In this document: in pieces, positions 12,011 through 23,825 of the stretch
Numbering within the stretch: the first letter of the stretch is position 1
Layout: each line of letters opens with the position of its first letter
Origin: Typhlomys cinereus
Lineage: Eukaryota > Chordata > Mammalia > Rodentia > Platacanthomyidae
NCBI GenBank assembly: GCA_023101885.1
Contig: JALPQD010000016.1
Location: forward strand, 13,051,134 to 13,115,133
Length of the DNA: 64,000 nucleotides
Direction: 5' to 3'
Made by a program: the position numbers and the translations under genes
Notes under the pieces: generated by a model
What the model saw: only the letters and a program-made list of their open reading frames with translations
The model's database searches: none
What the model was told of the DNA's origin: nothing

Positions 12011-12357
12011 GTAGTATAGTTGGATACAGGTGTCAAGTTGGTGTTTGTGGATTCAAACACTGGGTATATTTGTAGAGAATTAGTAGTTGGATTAAGTCCC
12101 AAGTGAGCCTACAGAAGATTATATAATTGATAGGGACGATCCAGCTCATTCATAATCCTTTCCATATACTTGGCCAGATATGCTGGTCTAGACAGTAAAG
12201 ATTGTCCCTCTCTCAACCATTATGACCCTTTGTGATGGTATGATCTCTCTTGCCAAGCTGTAGTGAGAACTGCAACTGGCCTGTCTAAGCAAATATAAAA
12301 TTTCTTTGTACATTTAAGTCAATTTTTTGTCAACTTATGTGCAACCATGCAGTGTAA
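12011..12357 (+). repeat. 3' LTR of the MaLR-like element
   Basis: It repeats the family-1 landmarks: 'ggtgtcaagttggtg', 'aattagtagttgga', 'taattgatagggacg', 'tgtccctctctcaacc' and 'gtgcaacca'. It is shorter than the 5' LTR because of small deletions. Age could be judged from divergence between the two LTRs. Confidence 0.6.
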
Positions 12358-12479
12358 TTGCTAGGTATATTTTATCACTAAGCAGTACACTGAATAAAAT
12401 GAGTGCTTAGTAAGTGCCTTTGCACTATTTGAAGGCCAATGTAAGACTGTATGTATAGCACACTATATGTAAGTGTAAT

Positions 12480-12901
12480 AGTTACTCCTGGTTGTTGTCA
12501 ACATGACCACACTTGGCATTAACTAAAAAATCAGCAGCTAGACCACTAGAAGACTTTTATCTGAATCAATACATTTGCAATACAAAGACCAGTCCTAGAT
12601 CTCAATAAAACCTCCCAGTAGCAGAACAGATAACAGGAATCACAAGACAGAAGACTCTCTTGCCCTGTGTAGGCAAAATCTTATTCCCTCTTGCCACCTG
12701 GCTTCTTGAACTCTCCAACCCTTCAACACAATTGAAGACTCTTCAGGAATCCTCCACCCATCAGCTGCCATTGATGGACTTCTGAACTAAGCAGTTACTG
12801 GAAGCCATTGCTAGACTACCTTGGCCATATCTCATAAGCCAATCCAATATTTTTCTATATATTCATTCTGTTGGTTCTCTAGAGAATCCTGAGTAATACA
12901 G
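12480..12901 (+). repeat. Degenerate LTR-like repeat, family 2 copy 2
   Basis: This is the better preserved partner of 1430-1830. It opens with 'gttgttgtcaacatgacc', continues with 'cttggcattaactaaaaa', and ends 'ggttctctagagaatcctga' followed by 'gtaatacag'. The structure resembles rodent ERVL/MaLR-type LTRs; family assignment is uncertain. Confidence 0.5.
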
Positions 12902-13094
12902 TAAGTGAGGGTTTATATTTGTCATTCTAAGTGTGGATATGTCCTATTGATTGTATGGTCATTACTAAATCTCAATTTTTTCAGCTCTATAACAAAACAT
13001 CTCTCTGTCCTTCTGCTCATCAGTGGTCAACATTATGAAAAATATGACATATGGGAAAATATATACACACATACATGTATAAGAAAATAAGATT

Positions 13095-13345
13095 TATTTG
13101 CTTTGTAGTAACAGAGAGAAATTATGGTCCAGTATAATAGGACAGTGATTGCAGGTAGCAGAAGCTGAAGCAATTCATGTCACAGCTGATCTCATGAAGG
13201 CAGCGGGAGCCAGAGACAAACTGCTAGAGAAAGCAATGCAGGGGCACCCAATATCAAGACCTTTTAATATGTTTTTCACCAGCAAGGCTTCACTTTGTAA
13301 AGGTGTAACAACCTTCCCAAACATTAGCATGAGTTAAGGATTAAA
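13095..13345 (-). repeat. MaLR-type LTR remnant, minus orientation
   Basis: The plus strand reads 'ttatttgctttgtagtaaca', '..gcagaagctgaag..', 'tgatctcatgaaggcagcgg' and then a 'gag..aaa' purine block. This is the general antisense layout of MaLR LTRs, and 38795-39105 has a similar layout. It is strongly diverged. Confidence 0.35.
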
Positions 13346-14151
13346 AACATGAGCATGTGGAGGACAGCTTATATACAAACAATGAAAAGAGTTAATTTAA
13401 CTAAAAATGCATTCATCTTATTTTGCTAAGTTATTAAGAACTATAATCATCTCTTTCTTACCATATGAACTCTATCTTATCATAATTGCACCTTACAACA
13501 CTCTATGCTTATTATTATAATTAAAATTAAAAGTTTGAAGTTCTAGACTAACCTAAAAGAAAGCAGTAATAATTACTTTATATAAAATAACAAAGGATGA
13601 ATTTATTAATCATGTATGAAAAAGCTAGTATTAAATTAGGTTAACAATGTTAGTAATATCAGTTGACAGAAAATATTGTCTACAAGAGCTTTTGTCATTT
13701 TCTTATCCTCTTATTCCTTCCCCCCTTTTTACAGACAGATGTCTCTTTATGAAAGCATCTATGTGTCCAAAGTTTTATGAAAACATTTCATATACATAAA
13801 CCCCTCACTGTAGCCAGAAGTGTGCATTAGTACAATTCAAGTTCTCTATTTACTAGCTTGGATTTTGTAGGAAAATACTAGGATTTCAATGCTATTATTT
13901 CATTCACTAACTTTTCATTTAGGTCAAGAAACCCTTCATGGTAATCACAGTATCTCAGTTACTCTTAGAGATGATTCAGCTATCCAGCTCATATGTTTGT
14001 GGTAGCTAGGAACTTAATGATAATGTTGTGTGCTCAAGAAATGCCTAACAAATAGTAATTTTTATAGCTTTTAATAAGCTATCATTTTTATCTGTTTTTA
14101 ATTCTAGCAGAAGAGATGTTATCCAAAGCCACCTATGACATTATGAAATAC
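13346..14151. other. Unassigned AT-rich DNA
   Basis: No gene or repeat is recognised. Confidence 0.45.
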
Positions 14152-14305
14152 TGATAGCCTTCAAGATAGTTTAGCAGTTAAGGAAGCTTACTACACTACT
14201 AGAGAACCTGACTTTGATCCATGGAACCTACATAGTTCCAAGCCTTAGAGATTGTCCTCTGACTCCCCCCAACACAAAGATAAATTACCATAGAAAGAAA
14301 AACTT
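14152..14305 (+). repeat. B2/B3-type SINE fragment
   Basis: A tRNA-derived head 'caagatagtttagcagttaa' is followed by a 'gaacctgactttgatccatg'-like B-box region and 'cctctgactcccc'. It ends just upstream of the L1 leader and lacks the CA tail. Confidence 0.55.
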
Positions 14306-14354
14306 GATTTATCCCTAATAGTAACAAATGTTGTGAATGATTCCATTGTGTGTC

Positions 14355-14644
14355 TTATAGCAAAGGTGAATCTGGAAATGATCCCTGTGGCAGGAACATT
14401 GGGATTCTTCAATTCATGAAAATATCAGCACTCCACTGTCCCCACCCGCCCAGGATGTGCACAGTCCAGCCAGGATACACTGCTAACTATGTAAGCTCCC
14501 CCCACCCAACTCAACCCCAAACCCTAGGCAACCCATTAGTCCCAGCTCCTCCCACCAACCAGCTGGAGCAGGAGCTGCTCCAAGCCAACTAATTCAATTC
14601 AGTCAAAAACACACAGAAATTGAAAGAAGGTCTTAAGAGTTAAA
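14355..14644 (+). promoter_or_regulatory. Putative L1 5' UTR segment
   Basis: This GC-richer leader precedes ORF1, with pyrimidine-rich blocks such as 'cccccacccaactcaacccc'. From 'aactaattca' to the ORF1 start it aligns with the other L1 at 33283-33345. Further upstream the two leaders show no resemblance. L1 5' UTRs act as internal promoters; activity here is inferred from position only, and the copy lacks the tandem monomers found in the minus-strand L1. Confidence 0.5.
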
Positions 14645-15743
14645 ATGACAATGCCCAAGTCAAAGTGCAAATCCAAGAGAAACAAAACCCAAGAAAACAA
14701 ATCTCCCACTGAAGGAATTAATCCCATAGTGATAGACTACAAACAGAACACATCTACAGAAAATAGGCAAGAAAGCCTGATCCAAGATAATGAATTTCAA
14801 AACATGATCATTACCACGATCAATACTATGGAAGAAGAAATTCAGGAGGAATTAAATAACTGCATCAACCACTTTGAAGAGGAACACAACTGATACTTGG
14901 AGGAGTTGAGAAAAACAGTTCAAGAAAAAAATAGGCATAGAGCATTTAAAACAGATGTAAGCAGGGTTTAAAACTGAACTAAAAGACAAGTTATCTTCAA
15001 CACAGAACTCAACAGAGATTTTTATCAGCAGAACTAACAAAGCAGAAAATAGAAGTTCAGACCTTGAAGACAAAGTGGGAGTATTAACAAGCTCAATGGA
15101 AGAGGTTGTTAAAGCAAAAAAGATACTTGAGAGAAATATCCAAGAGATATGGGACACCCTGAAGAAGCCTAACATGCGTATTCATGGAATACCAGAGCAA
15201 GAATCTCAAAATACCACCCCTGAGGAAATTTTTCAAATGATCATCAAGGAAAACTTTCCTCATCTAAAAAAAGAGAGGCCCATCCATATACAAGAGGCAT
15301 TCCGGACCCCAAACAGATACAACCAAAACAGAAGCACCTCACGGCAAATAATAGTTAAAACACTCCACAATCAAGATAAAGAACTGGTGCTGAGAGCTTC
15401 AAGGGAGAAAAAACAAGTCACTTTTAAAGGTAAACCTATTAAAATAACAAATGACTTCTCAGTCGAAACAGTAAAAGCAAGAAGAGCTTGGAGAGACATA
15501 CTTCAAGTATTGAATGAGCAAAAATGTCAACCCAGGCTGATTTACCATGCAAAACTATCAGTAATGATTGAGGTAGAAAGAAAAATTTTCCAGCACAAAG
15601 ACAACTTGAAGGGATACATGTCCAAAAAACCAGGCCTTCAAAAAATGCTAGAAATGATACTCAAGCTTCAAGAAAAAACAGGCATATCCGGGAGAGCAGA
15701 AGGCAAGTATAACACCATTAAAAGCGAAACAATATACTTCTAA
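14645..15743 (+). pseudogene. L1 ORF1 (RNA-binding chaperone), broken
   Basis: ORF1p is the trimeric nucleic-acid-binding protein of the L1 RNP. The N-terminal part (14645-14893) is basic and then predicted coiled coil (EEEIQEELNNCINHFEEE), and stops at 14891-14893. The C-terminal part is open in another frame (15075-15743). It carries the RRM-like core ('MRIHGIPE' near 15172) and the C-terminal domain ('SREKKQVTFKGKPIKIT', 'ARRAWRDILQVL'). The family's REKG motif reads REKK here. The total of about 366 codons matches the family length. A single-base change in frame plus the stop between the halves inactivates it. The minus-strand copy is broken in the same neighbourhood. Confidence 0.93.
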
Positions 15744-15762
15744 AAACTACTAAACATAATAA

Positions 15763-18700
15763 ATGTCTGGAAATAAAAATAGTTTCTCCATTATAACACT
15801 AAATGATAATGGAATTAATTCACGGACCAAGAGACACAGATTACAAACTTGGATTAAAAATCACAATCCATCAATCTGCTGCCTGCAGGAAACCCATCTC
15901 ACCACAAAAGATAGGCATGCTCTAAAAATAAAAGGCTGGTCAACAATTCTACAAGCAAATGGAAGCAGAAAACAGGCAGGGGTAGCCATTATGCTATCAG
16001 AAAAAGTGGACTTCAAACTAAAGAAAATTATAAGGGACACGGATGGATACTGCATTTTAGTCACAGGTACAATTCACCAGGAAGACTTCACAATACTGAA
16101 CATATATGCACCTAATACGGGCCCCTCCACATTCATTAAGAAAATCCTACAGCATCTAAAGCAAGAAATCAACCCCCAAACGATAATTCTTGGGGACTTC
16201 AACACCGCCCTGTCAACATGGGATAGATCAACAGGTCAAAAGCTTAACAGAGACACTTTGGAACTTAATCAAACCCTGAAAGAAATGGACCTTACAGATC
16301 TCTATCGAACTTTTCACTCATGCACCAAAGAATACACATTTTTCTCAGCAGCACACGGAACTTTCTCCAAAATAGATCACATATTGGGCCACAAAATGAA
16401 TCTACACATATACAAGAAAGTTGAAATTCTAAACTGTGCCCTATCAGACCACCACGGCCTAAAGCTGGACATCCACAACACATCAAACAAGAGAAAATAC
16501 ACTAACTCCTGGAAACTTAACAATATGATGCTGAATGAGAACTGGATTCAGGAAGAAATTAAAAAGGAAATTCAAGATTTCTTGAAAGTGAATGATAACG
16601 AAAACACAACTTACCAAAATCTCTGGGACACAATGAAAGCTGTTCTAAGAGGTAAGTTCATAGCTCTTAATGCCTACATCAAAAAAATGGAAACATCAGA
16701 AATAAACAACTTAACAATGCAGCTTAAAGCTTTAGAGAAGCTAGAGCAATCTGATCCCAAAAGTAGTAGAAGAGAGGAGATTAGCAAAATAAGGGGAGAA
16801 ATATCTGAAATCGAAACTAAGAAAACGATAGAAAAAATCAACCAGTCAAAAAGCTGGTTCTTTGAAAAAATCAATAAGATTGATATATACCTAGCTAAAT
16901 TAACCAAAAGCAAGAGAGAGAAAACCCAAATTAACAAAATCAGAAATGAACATGAAGTTATCACTACTGATACTCAAGAAATCCAGAGAATTATAACATC
17001 ATATTTCAAAAACTTATACTATGAGAAGTTTGACAACACAAAAGAGATGGATGAATTTCTAAGTAAACACAACTTACCTAAATTGAATCAGGAAGTTGTG
17101 AATTATTTAAATGATCCTATAACATATAAGGAAATTGAAGAAGTAATCTCAAATCTTCCCACCAAAAAATGTCCTGGACCAGATGGATTCAGCACAGAGT
17201 TCTACCAGACATTTAAGGAGTTAATAATACCAATACTCCTTAAACTGTTCCATCAAATAGCAAAGGAAGGAACACTACCAAATTCCTTCTATGAAGCAAA
17301 TATCGTTTTAATCCCAAAACCTAATAAAGACTCACTTAAAAAAGAAACTATTGGCCGATCTCTCTGATGAACACAGACGCAAAGATTCTCAACAAAGTCT
17401 TAGCAAATCGGATTCAAAAACATATTAAAAAGATCATTCACAGGGACCGAGTAGGCTTCATCCCTGACACACAAGGTTGGTTCAACATACGCAAATCAAT
17501 AAACGTAAACCAGTCCAAAGTCCAAGACCACATGATACTCTTGATAGATGCAGAAAAAGCCTTTGGCAAGATCCAACAGCCTTTTATGATCAAAACGCTA
17601 GAGACAGTAGGAATGGAAGGAACCTTTATCAATATAATAAAAGCTGTATACAACAAGCCCACAGCAAGGATTATGCTCAATGGGGAACAAATGGAAGCAT
17701 TCCCATTTCGATCAGGAACTAGACAAGGCTGTCCACTCATCACTTCTATTCAATATTGTACTTGAAGTCTTAGCTGAAGCCATAAGGCAAGAAAGGGACA
17801 TAAGAGGGATTCCAATCGGCAAGGAAGAAATCAAGCTATCCCTATTTGCAGATGACATGATCTTATACCTGAGTGATCCCAAAAACTCCACCAGGAAGCT
17901 GCTGGAACTAATTGAGAAGTTCAGCAGGGTGGCAGGATACAAAATAAATGTGCAAAAATCAGAGGCCTTCCTATATGCCCAGAATGAAAGAAGTGAAAAA
18001 GCCTTGAGGGAAACAATCACATTTTCTGTAGCCCCTAAAAAAATGAAATACCTTGGTATAAACCTAACTAAGGAGGTAACAGACCTTTACAATGAAAACT
18101 TTAAAACCCTAAAGAAAGAAATTGCTGAAGACATCAGAAGGTGGAAAGACCTCCCATGCTCCTGGATTGGCAGAATCAACATTGTAAAAATGACCATCCT
18201 ACCAAAGGCGATATACAAATTCATTGCTATACCAATGAAAATCCCAAAGCAATTCTTCAAAGAAGTTGACCAAACAATCTCAAAGTTCATATGGAGGCAC
18301 AAGAGACCCAGGATAGCAAAAACAATCCTGAGTAACAAAAACACTGCTGGAGGTATTGCCATACCAAACCTAAGTCTATACTACAAATCCATAGTTATAA
18401 AGACAGCCTGGTACTGGCTCCAAAATAGACACACAGATCAATGGATAAGGATTGAAGACCCAGATATAAGCCCACAAAAATACAGCCATTTGGTCTTTGA
18501 CAAAGGGGCCCAAAGAACCCAATGGAAAAAGAACAGCATCTTCAACAAATGGTGCTGGCAAAACTGGATCTCCACATGCAGAAGATTAAAGCTGGACCCG
18601 TACTTGTCACCATGTACAAGACTTAATTCCAAATGGATTAAGGACCTTGATATCAGGCCAGGAACTATAAAAACCATAGTTGAAAGGATAGGGAACTCCC

Positions 18701-19436
18701 TCGAGCTGATTGGGCTAGGCCAACATTTCCTAAACAGAAATCCAATGGCACAGTCACTGCTACCAACTCTCAAAAGTTGGGATCTTGTAAAATTAAAGAG
18801 CTTCTGTTCAGATAAAGAGATTGTAACACGAGCTCAAAGACAACCCACAGAATGAGAGAAAATCTTCACTAACCACACATCTGATAGAACTCTGCTGTCC
18901 AGAGTGCACAAAGAACTTAGAAAACTAAACACGAAGGAAACAAATGGGCCATTAAAAACTGGCCTTGGAACTTAAAAGAAACTTTATCAGGGATGAAATT
19001 AAAAGGTTTAATATATATCCTAAAAAATGCACCACATCCTTAGCCATCAGGGAAATGCAAATCCAAATTTCCCTGAGATATCATGTCACACCCGTCAGGA
19101 TGGCAAAAATCCACTATACCCTGCTATTCCACTTTTGGAATAACCCCCCATAAAGCAAAAATTCACCTGATAGCACAAGGACAACCATGTTCATAGAAGC
19201 ACTGTTTACAATGCAAAGTCATGGAATCAACCCAAATGTCCAACAGTTAAGGACATTTGGAAATGTTCATAAGGAAAATGTGGTACATTTATACAATGGA
19301 ATAGTACTCAGCCATCAAAAATGATTTAATGCAATTTTACAGGAAATGGACGGAATTAGAAACAATTATATTGAGTAAAGTATCCCAGACACAGAAAATT
19401 AAGCGCCATATGTACTCCCTAATAGGTGGATCCTAG
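15763..19436 (+). pseudogene. L1 ORF2 (endonuclease-reverse transcriptase), broken
   Basis: ORF2p nicks target DNA and reverse-transcribes L1 RNA. The first 534 codons (15763-17367) are open. The endonuclease domain keeps all expected residues at canonical numbering: N14, E43, Y115, D145, N147, T192, D205, S228 and H230. The reverse transcriptase region follows, with '[10 protein letters not shown]' near 17166 and FADD at 17845-17856. A 1-base loss near 17345-17355 shifts the frame, and a 2-base loss near 17732-17745 restores it. A Trp-to-stop change ends the frame at 18855, another frameshift lies near 18950-18965, and a deletion at about 19118 removes the C-terminal zinc-knuckle segment. 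The family stop codon is at 19434-19436. It cannot make full-length protein, but the N-terminal 534 residues including the endonuclease are still open. Confidence 0.95.
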
Positions 19437-20431
19437 TACCAAACCCACTTAGAGACACTCAAAGATAAATCTCTGTAATACCTACAGTAATTGCAAAGAT
19501 TATAAACAGGAGGGATGGGGTAGGAGGACCCCACCAGAAACAAGGAGAGAGGAGACCATGTTACAGTACAGAAAATAGGCCACCACCAATTACTGCAAGT
19601 AAGTAATGAGACATCTGGTTAAGTTCACAGACTTTCCTTTCTGATAATTTGCAATCGATTGGGGTATGATCTCACCAGAAGGGGAGGGCATATAGTTTGG
19701 AAGATGGGTGATTGACCTCTCCCTCACTATGGTCTCCTATTTTTATTCCATCTACCTTTGAATATACTCTTATAAGAAGACTCTAATTTAACAGGTTTTT
19801 ACCTTTGTCTAGGGGGTGACATCCAATACGCATCAGGATGGAGCCAAGGGCATTGCAGGAGCAGCAAAACTGAAAAAAAAATCAACAAACTATAATTCAG
19901 AACATCAGAGACTCTATATCAACCACCTGGAACTAGGCCAGTCTAATCTCTCCCCATTCTGAAATTCAAGGAAATTTGTGGAAGAGGGGGTGGTAAGATT
20001 ATGAGCCCAAAGATGGGGAGGAGCAACGATATGCAAGATACTCCACACAAGTTATGGCCTAAGCAATCAAAATAAGAGTTTGCATGACCTGCACAATGTC
20101 CAACACCTTATTGACCCCTCAACATCTAGCATGCACTAAAGGCACTAGGATCCTTGGAGGTAAGGGATTGACAGCCACAGTAATGTTTCTATGCTTAAGG
20201 GTAATACAGGGAAGGGTTTTGGGAAATGCCGCTGGCTCCTTGTACCTCATCAGAGAGGAGGATCCAGAGCAGAGTTTGGCATACACATTAAAGGATGCTC
20301 CGGGGTTGGGGCAGGGGAGGCACTAGGGGATGGGGAGGGGACGGAGGAGGGGGAAAGAGGGTGGAGGGACGGAGGGGGCTGGTGTACCTGTTAACTTTGT
20401 ATGAGCATAAATAAAAAAACAGAATAAAAAG
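19437..20431 (+). other. L1 3' UTR
   Basis: About 1 kb between the ORF2 stop and the A-rich tail. It aligns with 7238-8290 and, inverted, with 27268-28344 and 62547-63119. It contains the G-rich tract (20308-20378), 'gtgtacctgttaactttgta' and AATAAA at about 20410. Confidence 0.9.
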
Positions 20432-22849
20432 CAAATAATTGAATATTTGAATAGTTATGAAAATGTCTTTCATGACGGGATTTTCTAAATATGTATTTTA
20501 TATACTCTACTTATGTTGTATTACATAACTTCTTAGGTGTATTTAGAAGATTGCTATGCTTTGTGATGAATGCTGAAGGTGAAATTTCATGATGTTAACA
20601 ACTAACGTTCAAATGATTCTATCCAGTAAGTTGTTGGTGGATGATGAAATGTGAGTTAAAAATTCATGGCATGCAAATACACTGTACTAGTCTTTCTACT
20701 TCTCTGTAGGGTAGAAAGGGAAACCATAAAGGCAACAATAAATTTTCTTTGAAAAACAAAAAAGAAAATAGCAGCACTTGGGGAAAGTTGAAGAGTAGCA
20801 GAATTCAGCATGCATTTCCTGAAGAATATACATCAACAGTCATAGCCCTCTCCCTGCATACTGAAAGCCTTGGAATCAACATTTAAGTTCCCTGAACGTT
20901 AAAACATTCTTCGCCTGTAAGCTAGAGGAGCAGTGCTAAGAATCAAGATTGATTTCTCAAAGAATCACATATGATGGTCTTGGTTTACCAAATAGTTTGA
21001 TATGGACAATATTTCATAAAGGGTTCCTAACATAGCCTTTAGAAAACTTAAATCTTTGGAGTAAAAAAAAAAACTTTGTCTCGTCCTCCCCCCAATGACC
21101 ATGACATATTATCATACATTTTGGCATTAGCATTTACTGACCTGATATAATGGGATGAGGCAGTAACTTTATTTCTAAGCCACTGAATATCTTGGCAGGT
21201 GTAGAGACATTCTTTTTGTTTTGTAAGCAGTTCAACACTATCATTGGCATTTAGCTTTTGCTGCATAATTTCAGATATATAGGACTTGAGTCAGCCTTAT
21301 GATGATTGTTGCTTCCCATATGAAGGATACCTTGTACTGTGTGACCATTAGCACAGGGCAAAATTGATATTGAGTTATTTCTGAAGCTAGGTTCTAAAAG
21401 ATTACAGTTTTTCTCTTACAATGTTTTCTTCCTACAGAGTTCTCTTTCCTCTGTCTACAAGCACTTACCATGGACCAAAAATTTCCCATGTTGTGAGGAC
21501 ACTGACTTTGCACATCAAAGACCTAAAGTGAAATACAAGCAAGAAATTGGAACTTCCCAAAATCATGTGAATAAGCTTGGCAACAAATGTTCCAGCTCCA
21601 GTCAAACCCTGTTAATACCCACAACTCCAGATGCAGCTCAACAATGACCTCATGAAAGAGGCCAACTCAGGCCAATTCCAACAGACCATGCCCAAGTTCT
21701 CAGGTACACAAACTATGTGAGATATTGTTTATAACTTCCAATGTGCTTTCACTTGATTGTTAGCAATACTTCTGAGTAAAGATATCAAAAGACAAACAAG
21801 CAAGACAAATGAAAATAACCGAGACACAAAGACATATATTCAGCATCCCATAAATGTATTTATCCTTTTTTTCATAAAAATATAAAACACAAAGCAAACC
21901 CACCTGAAAATAATTGGACAAAGCTATCAAACTACTTTGTTCACATTTTATATTCCTGTATTCCATTGCTTTGCCATTTAAGAAATCATTTACTCTCTTA
22001 AAGATACCTTTAACAACCATAAAACACTGCCATACCATGATGGTAATTTATTTTCATTCATATATATTGAATGCTAGGGGCCCACTCAAGTAAAACACAG
22101 TTGTAGTTTAATCTAACAGTGATGAATTACTGGAGTGAATTCATGTAAACAGGGAAATTGAAATTAAATTCATCACACCAAGGAAAACACTTCCTACCCA
22201 TGTAAATTAGCAGCTTTTCCACTAAAATCAATTTGTTTTGGTAAATTATGCAAAAATCCTCAAAGGGCTTAGGTAAGTAATTCATTATACTCTTGGCTGT
22301 TTCATGATGTTAGGAAATAAAATGTATTCACACAGTATTAGAGGCATAAGCTGAGAACTTTAGTGACAATTTCTGTTTATTACAATAAATCTAATTTGAC
22401 TGTACTATGAGAACACCCACATTATAAGGGACATATAAGTTTTCCATTGGCATTTAGAATATCTTCCAGTGCAAATAAAGCAATATCATTTTTGCTCAAC
22501 TCTTTTCAGAGTAATCATTAGGACCGATTGACTGAATGAATGAATGATTGATTGACTGTAAATGCCAGCAACTTTATAGTTTCATAGTCCAAAGATGAGA
22601 AATCAACTTCCTAAACCAGTATGAGAATATATTTTTCACAGTTTTTTTGTGGGTAATTCAAATGGAACTTGTTTGCCTTGGAAGAATTTTATGTTGAAGG
22701 CTCCAAATCTGAGGTTAATCTGTAATCACTGGTGTGCACTAATTTCTTATCTGTCACATATAAGCTTTTGTATTGAGTATATGAGATCATTTCTCACCTG
22801 AACTACCTGAGCACATACCTGTTCCTTGTGATTCATATAGATGGCAAAA
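20432..22849. other. Unassigned intergenic DNA
   Basis: No gene is seen. A small GAAT/GATT tetranucleotide run lies at about 22530-22557. A 92-codon minus frame at 21760-22038 has no recognisable domain. Confidence 0.45.
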
Positions 22850-23212
22850 TGATTATCATGAATTGAATGTTAAATGTCCCCATAAGTTAATACATTTAAA
22901 CTCTTGGTCCTCATGTGGTGGGGATGACTTAGGGGACTGTGAAACCCTTGGGATTATCTGAGGACTAAGGTAACTGGACATATGCTTTAAAGTTTACAGT
23001 ACAATCTCACTTCTTGCCTTTCACTGTTGCTAATTCATTAAGATGTGATCAAGCAGTCTCACAGTCCTAGTGCCACAGTTAGTAGCTCTAATTCTATGAC
23101 TTTGTAGCCCTTATTAACAGTCAATTCAAACAGTAACTGATATAAAGCTTCTTTCCCTTAAATTTCTTGTCTTAAAGTCTTTTGTCACAGCAACAAGTGA
23201 AGTAATTAACAA
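22850..23212 (+). repeat. MaLR/ERVL-type LTR remnant
   Basis: Layout is 'tgtccccataagttaata', 'tggggatgacttagg', then a 3' part 'cttctttcccttaaa' and 'tttgtcacagcaacaagtga' ending 'agtaattaac'. This 3' part is common in rodent LTR repeats ('cccttaagttgcttttgtca..cacagcaa'). Family is not resolved. Confidence 0.45.
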
Positions 23213-23639
23213 ATAGTAGTAGCTTTGTCTGACACTCTACTGTATGAATTCATGCCATGGCTTATATTGTCCAATACATTGAATATTAAATTATAGACCA
23301 TCATGTAAATCCTGCAACTTTGCATTAAATAACTTATTTTGCCTTACTCCTTCCTACTGGTTCATCGTTCCTGAAAAAAAATTACTGGCAAAATACAGCA
23401 TTATCTAAAAACATGTCAATTAGGATCCATCTATCAGGGCACAACCTTACTGCACTTATTCTCTTCTGGAATCATTGAAATTCAAAGGACTTTCCTTTTC
23501 TATAACATTTTTTAGAGTGTGCGATAGCTAACATTGATTTCCCAGTTTGAAAAGTTCTGGAAGACTTAATAGACTAAATTTTGATTATATGTGATGCAGT
23601 GAATAAGTTAGGTTAACTGAGATTGGAAGATCCACCTTA

Positions 23640-23825
23640 AATGTGAGTGGCACCATTGCAAGAGTTGGAGTCCAAGGTTCAATAAAAAAGAAAAAGCATA
23701 GTGAACACCCCGTTCACATCTTTCTCTTTCTCTGCTTTCTGACTGTGAATGCAATGTGCTCAGTCTGATTCCAACCACCAAAACTTACCTCCTGTGCTGA
23801 AATTTACACTTAAACTGTGAACCGA
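23640..23825 (+). repeat. LTR-like remnant
   Basis: 'tctctttctctgctttctga' followed by 'ctgtgaatgcaatgtg' and 'aaactgtgaacc' resembles the 3' half of rodent LTR repeats of the same general class as 22850-23212. It is truncated at both ends. Confidence 0.4.

Larger units (their letters stand above)
10331..12357 (+). mobile_element. MaLR-like LTR retrotransposon, LTR-internal-LTR
   Basis: Two copies of LTR family 1 in the same orientation (10331-10735 and 12011-12357) flank 1.28 kb that is not repeated elsewhere in the window. Just inside the 5' LTR lies 'ttggtacaagagaaatggag' (10742-10761), which resembles the 'tggtaccagagtgggg' start of MaLR internal regions. The internal part has no long open frame, as expected for non-autonomous MaLR elements that rely on ERVL-type enzymes. 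Both LTRs have diverged considerably, so the insertion is old. Confidence 0.6.
14355..20431 (+). mobile_element. Near-complete L1 retrotransposon
   Basis: An L1 of about 6.1 kb with 5' leader, ORF1, ORF2, a 3' UTR of about 1 kb and an A-rich end ('aataaaaaaacagaataaaa'). ORF1 and ORF2 are separated by 19 bp. The 5' limit is my estimate, since no target-site duplication could be matched to the 3' flank. The copy is dead: ORF1 has a stop and a frameshift. ORF2 has two compensating frameshifts, a nonsense codon, a later frameshift and a C-terminal deletion of about 140 bp. The reading frames remain long, so it is only moderately old. Confidence 0.95.

Noticed and set aside
15861..18773. Minus-strand frames of 60-111 codons across the L1
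   Set aside because: They are antisense shadows of L1 ORF2, which explains the sequence on the plus strand.
14355..20431. A retrotransposition-competent L1
   Set aside because: ORF1 is interrupted, and ORF2 has frameshifts, a nonsense codon and a C-terminal deletion.
22527..22560. GAAT/GATT run as a functional element
   Set aside because: It is a short, impure tetranucleotide repeat with no other feature.
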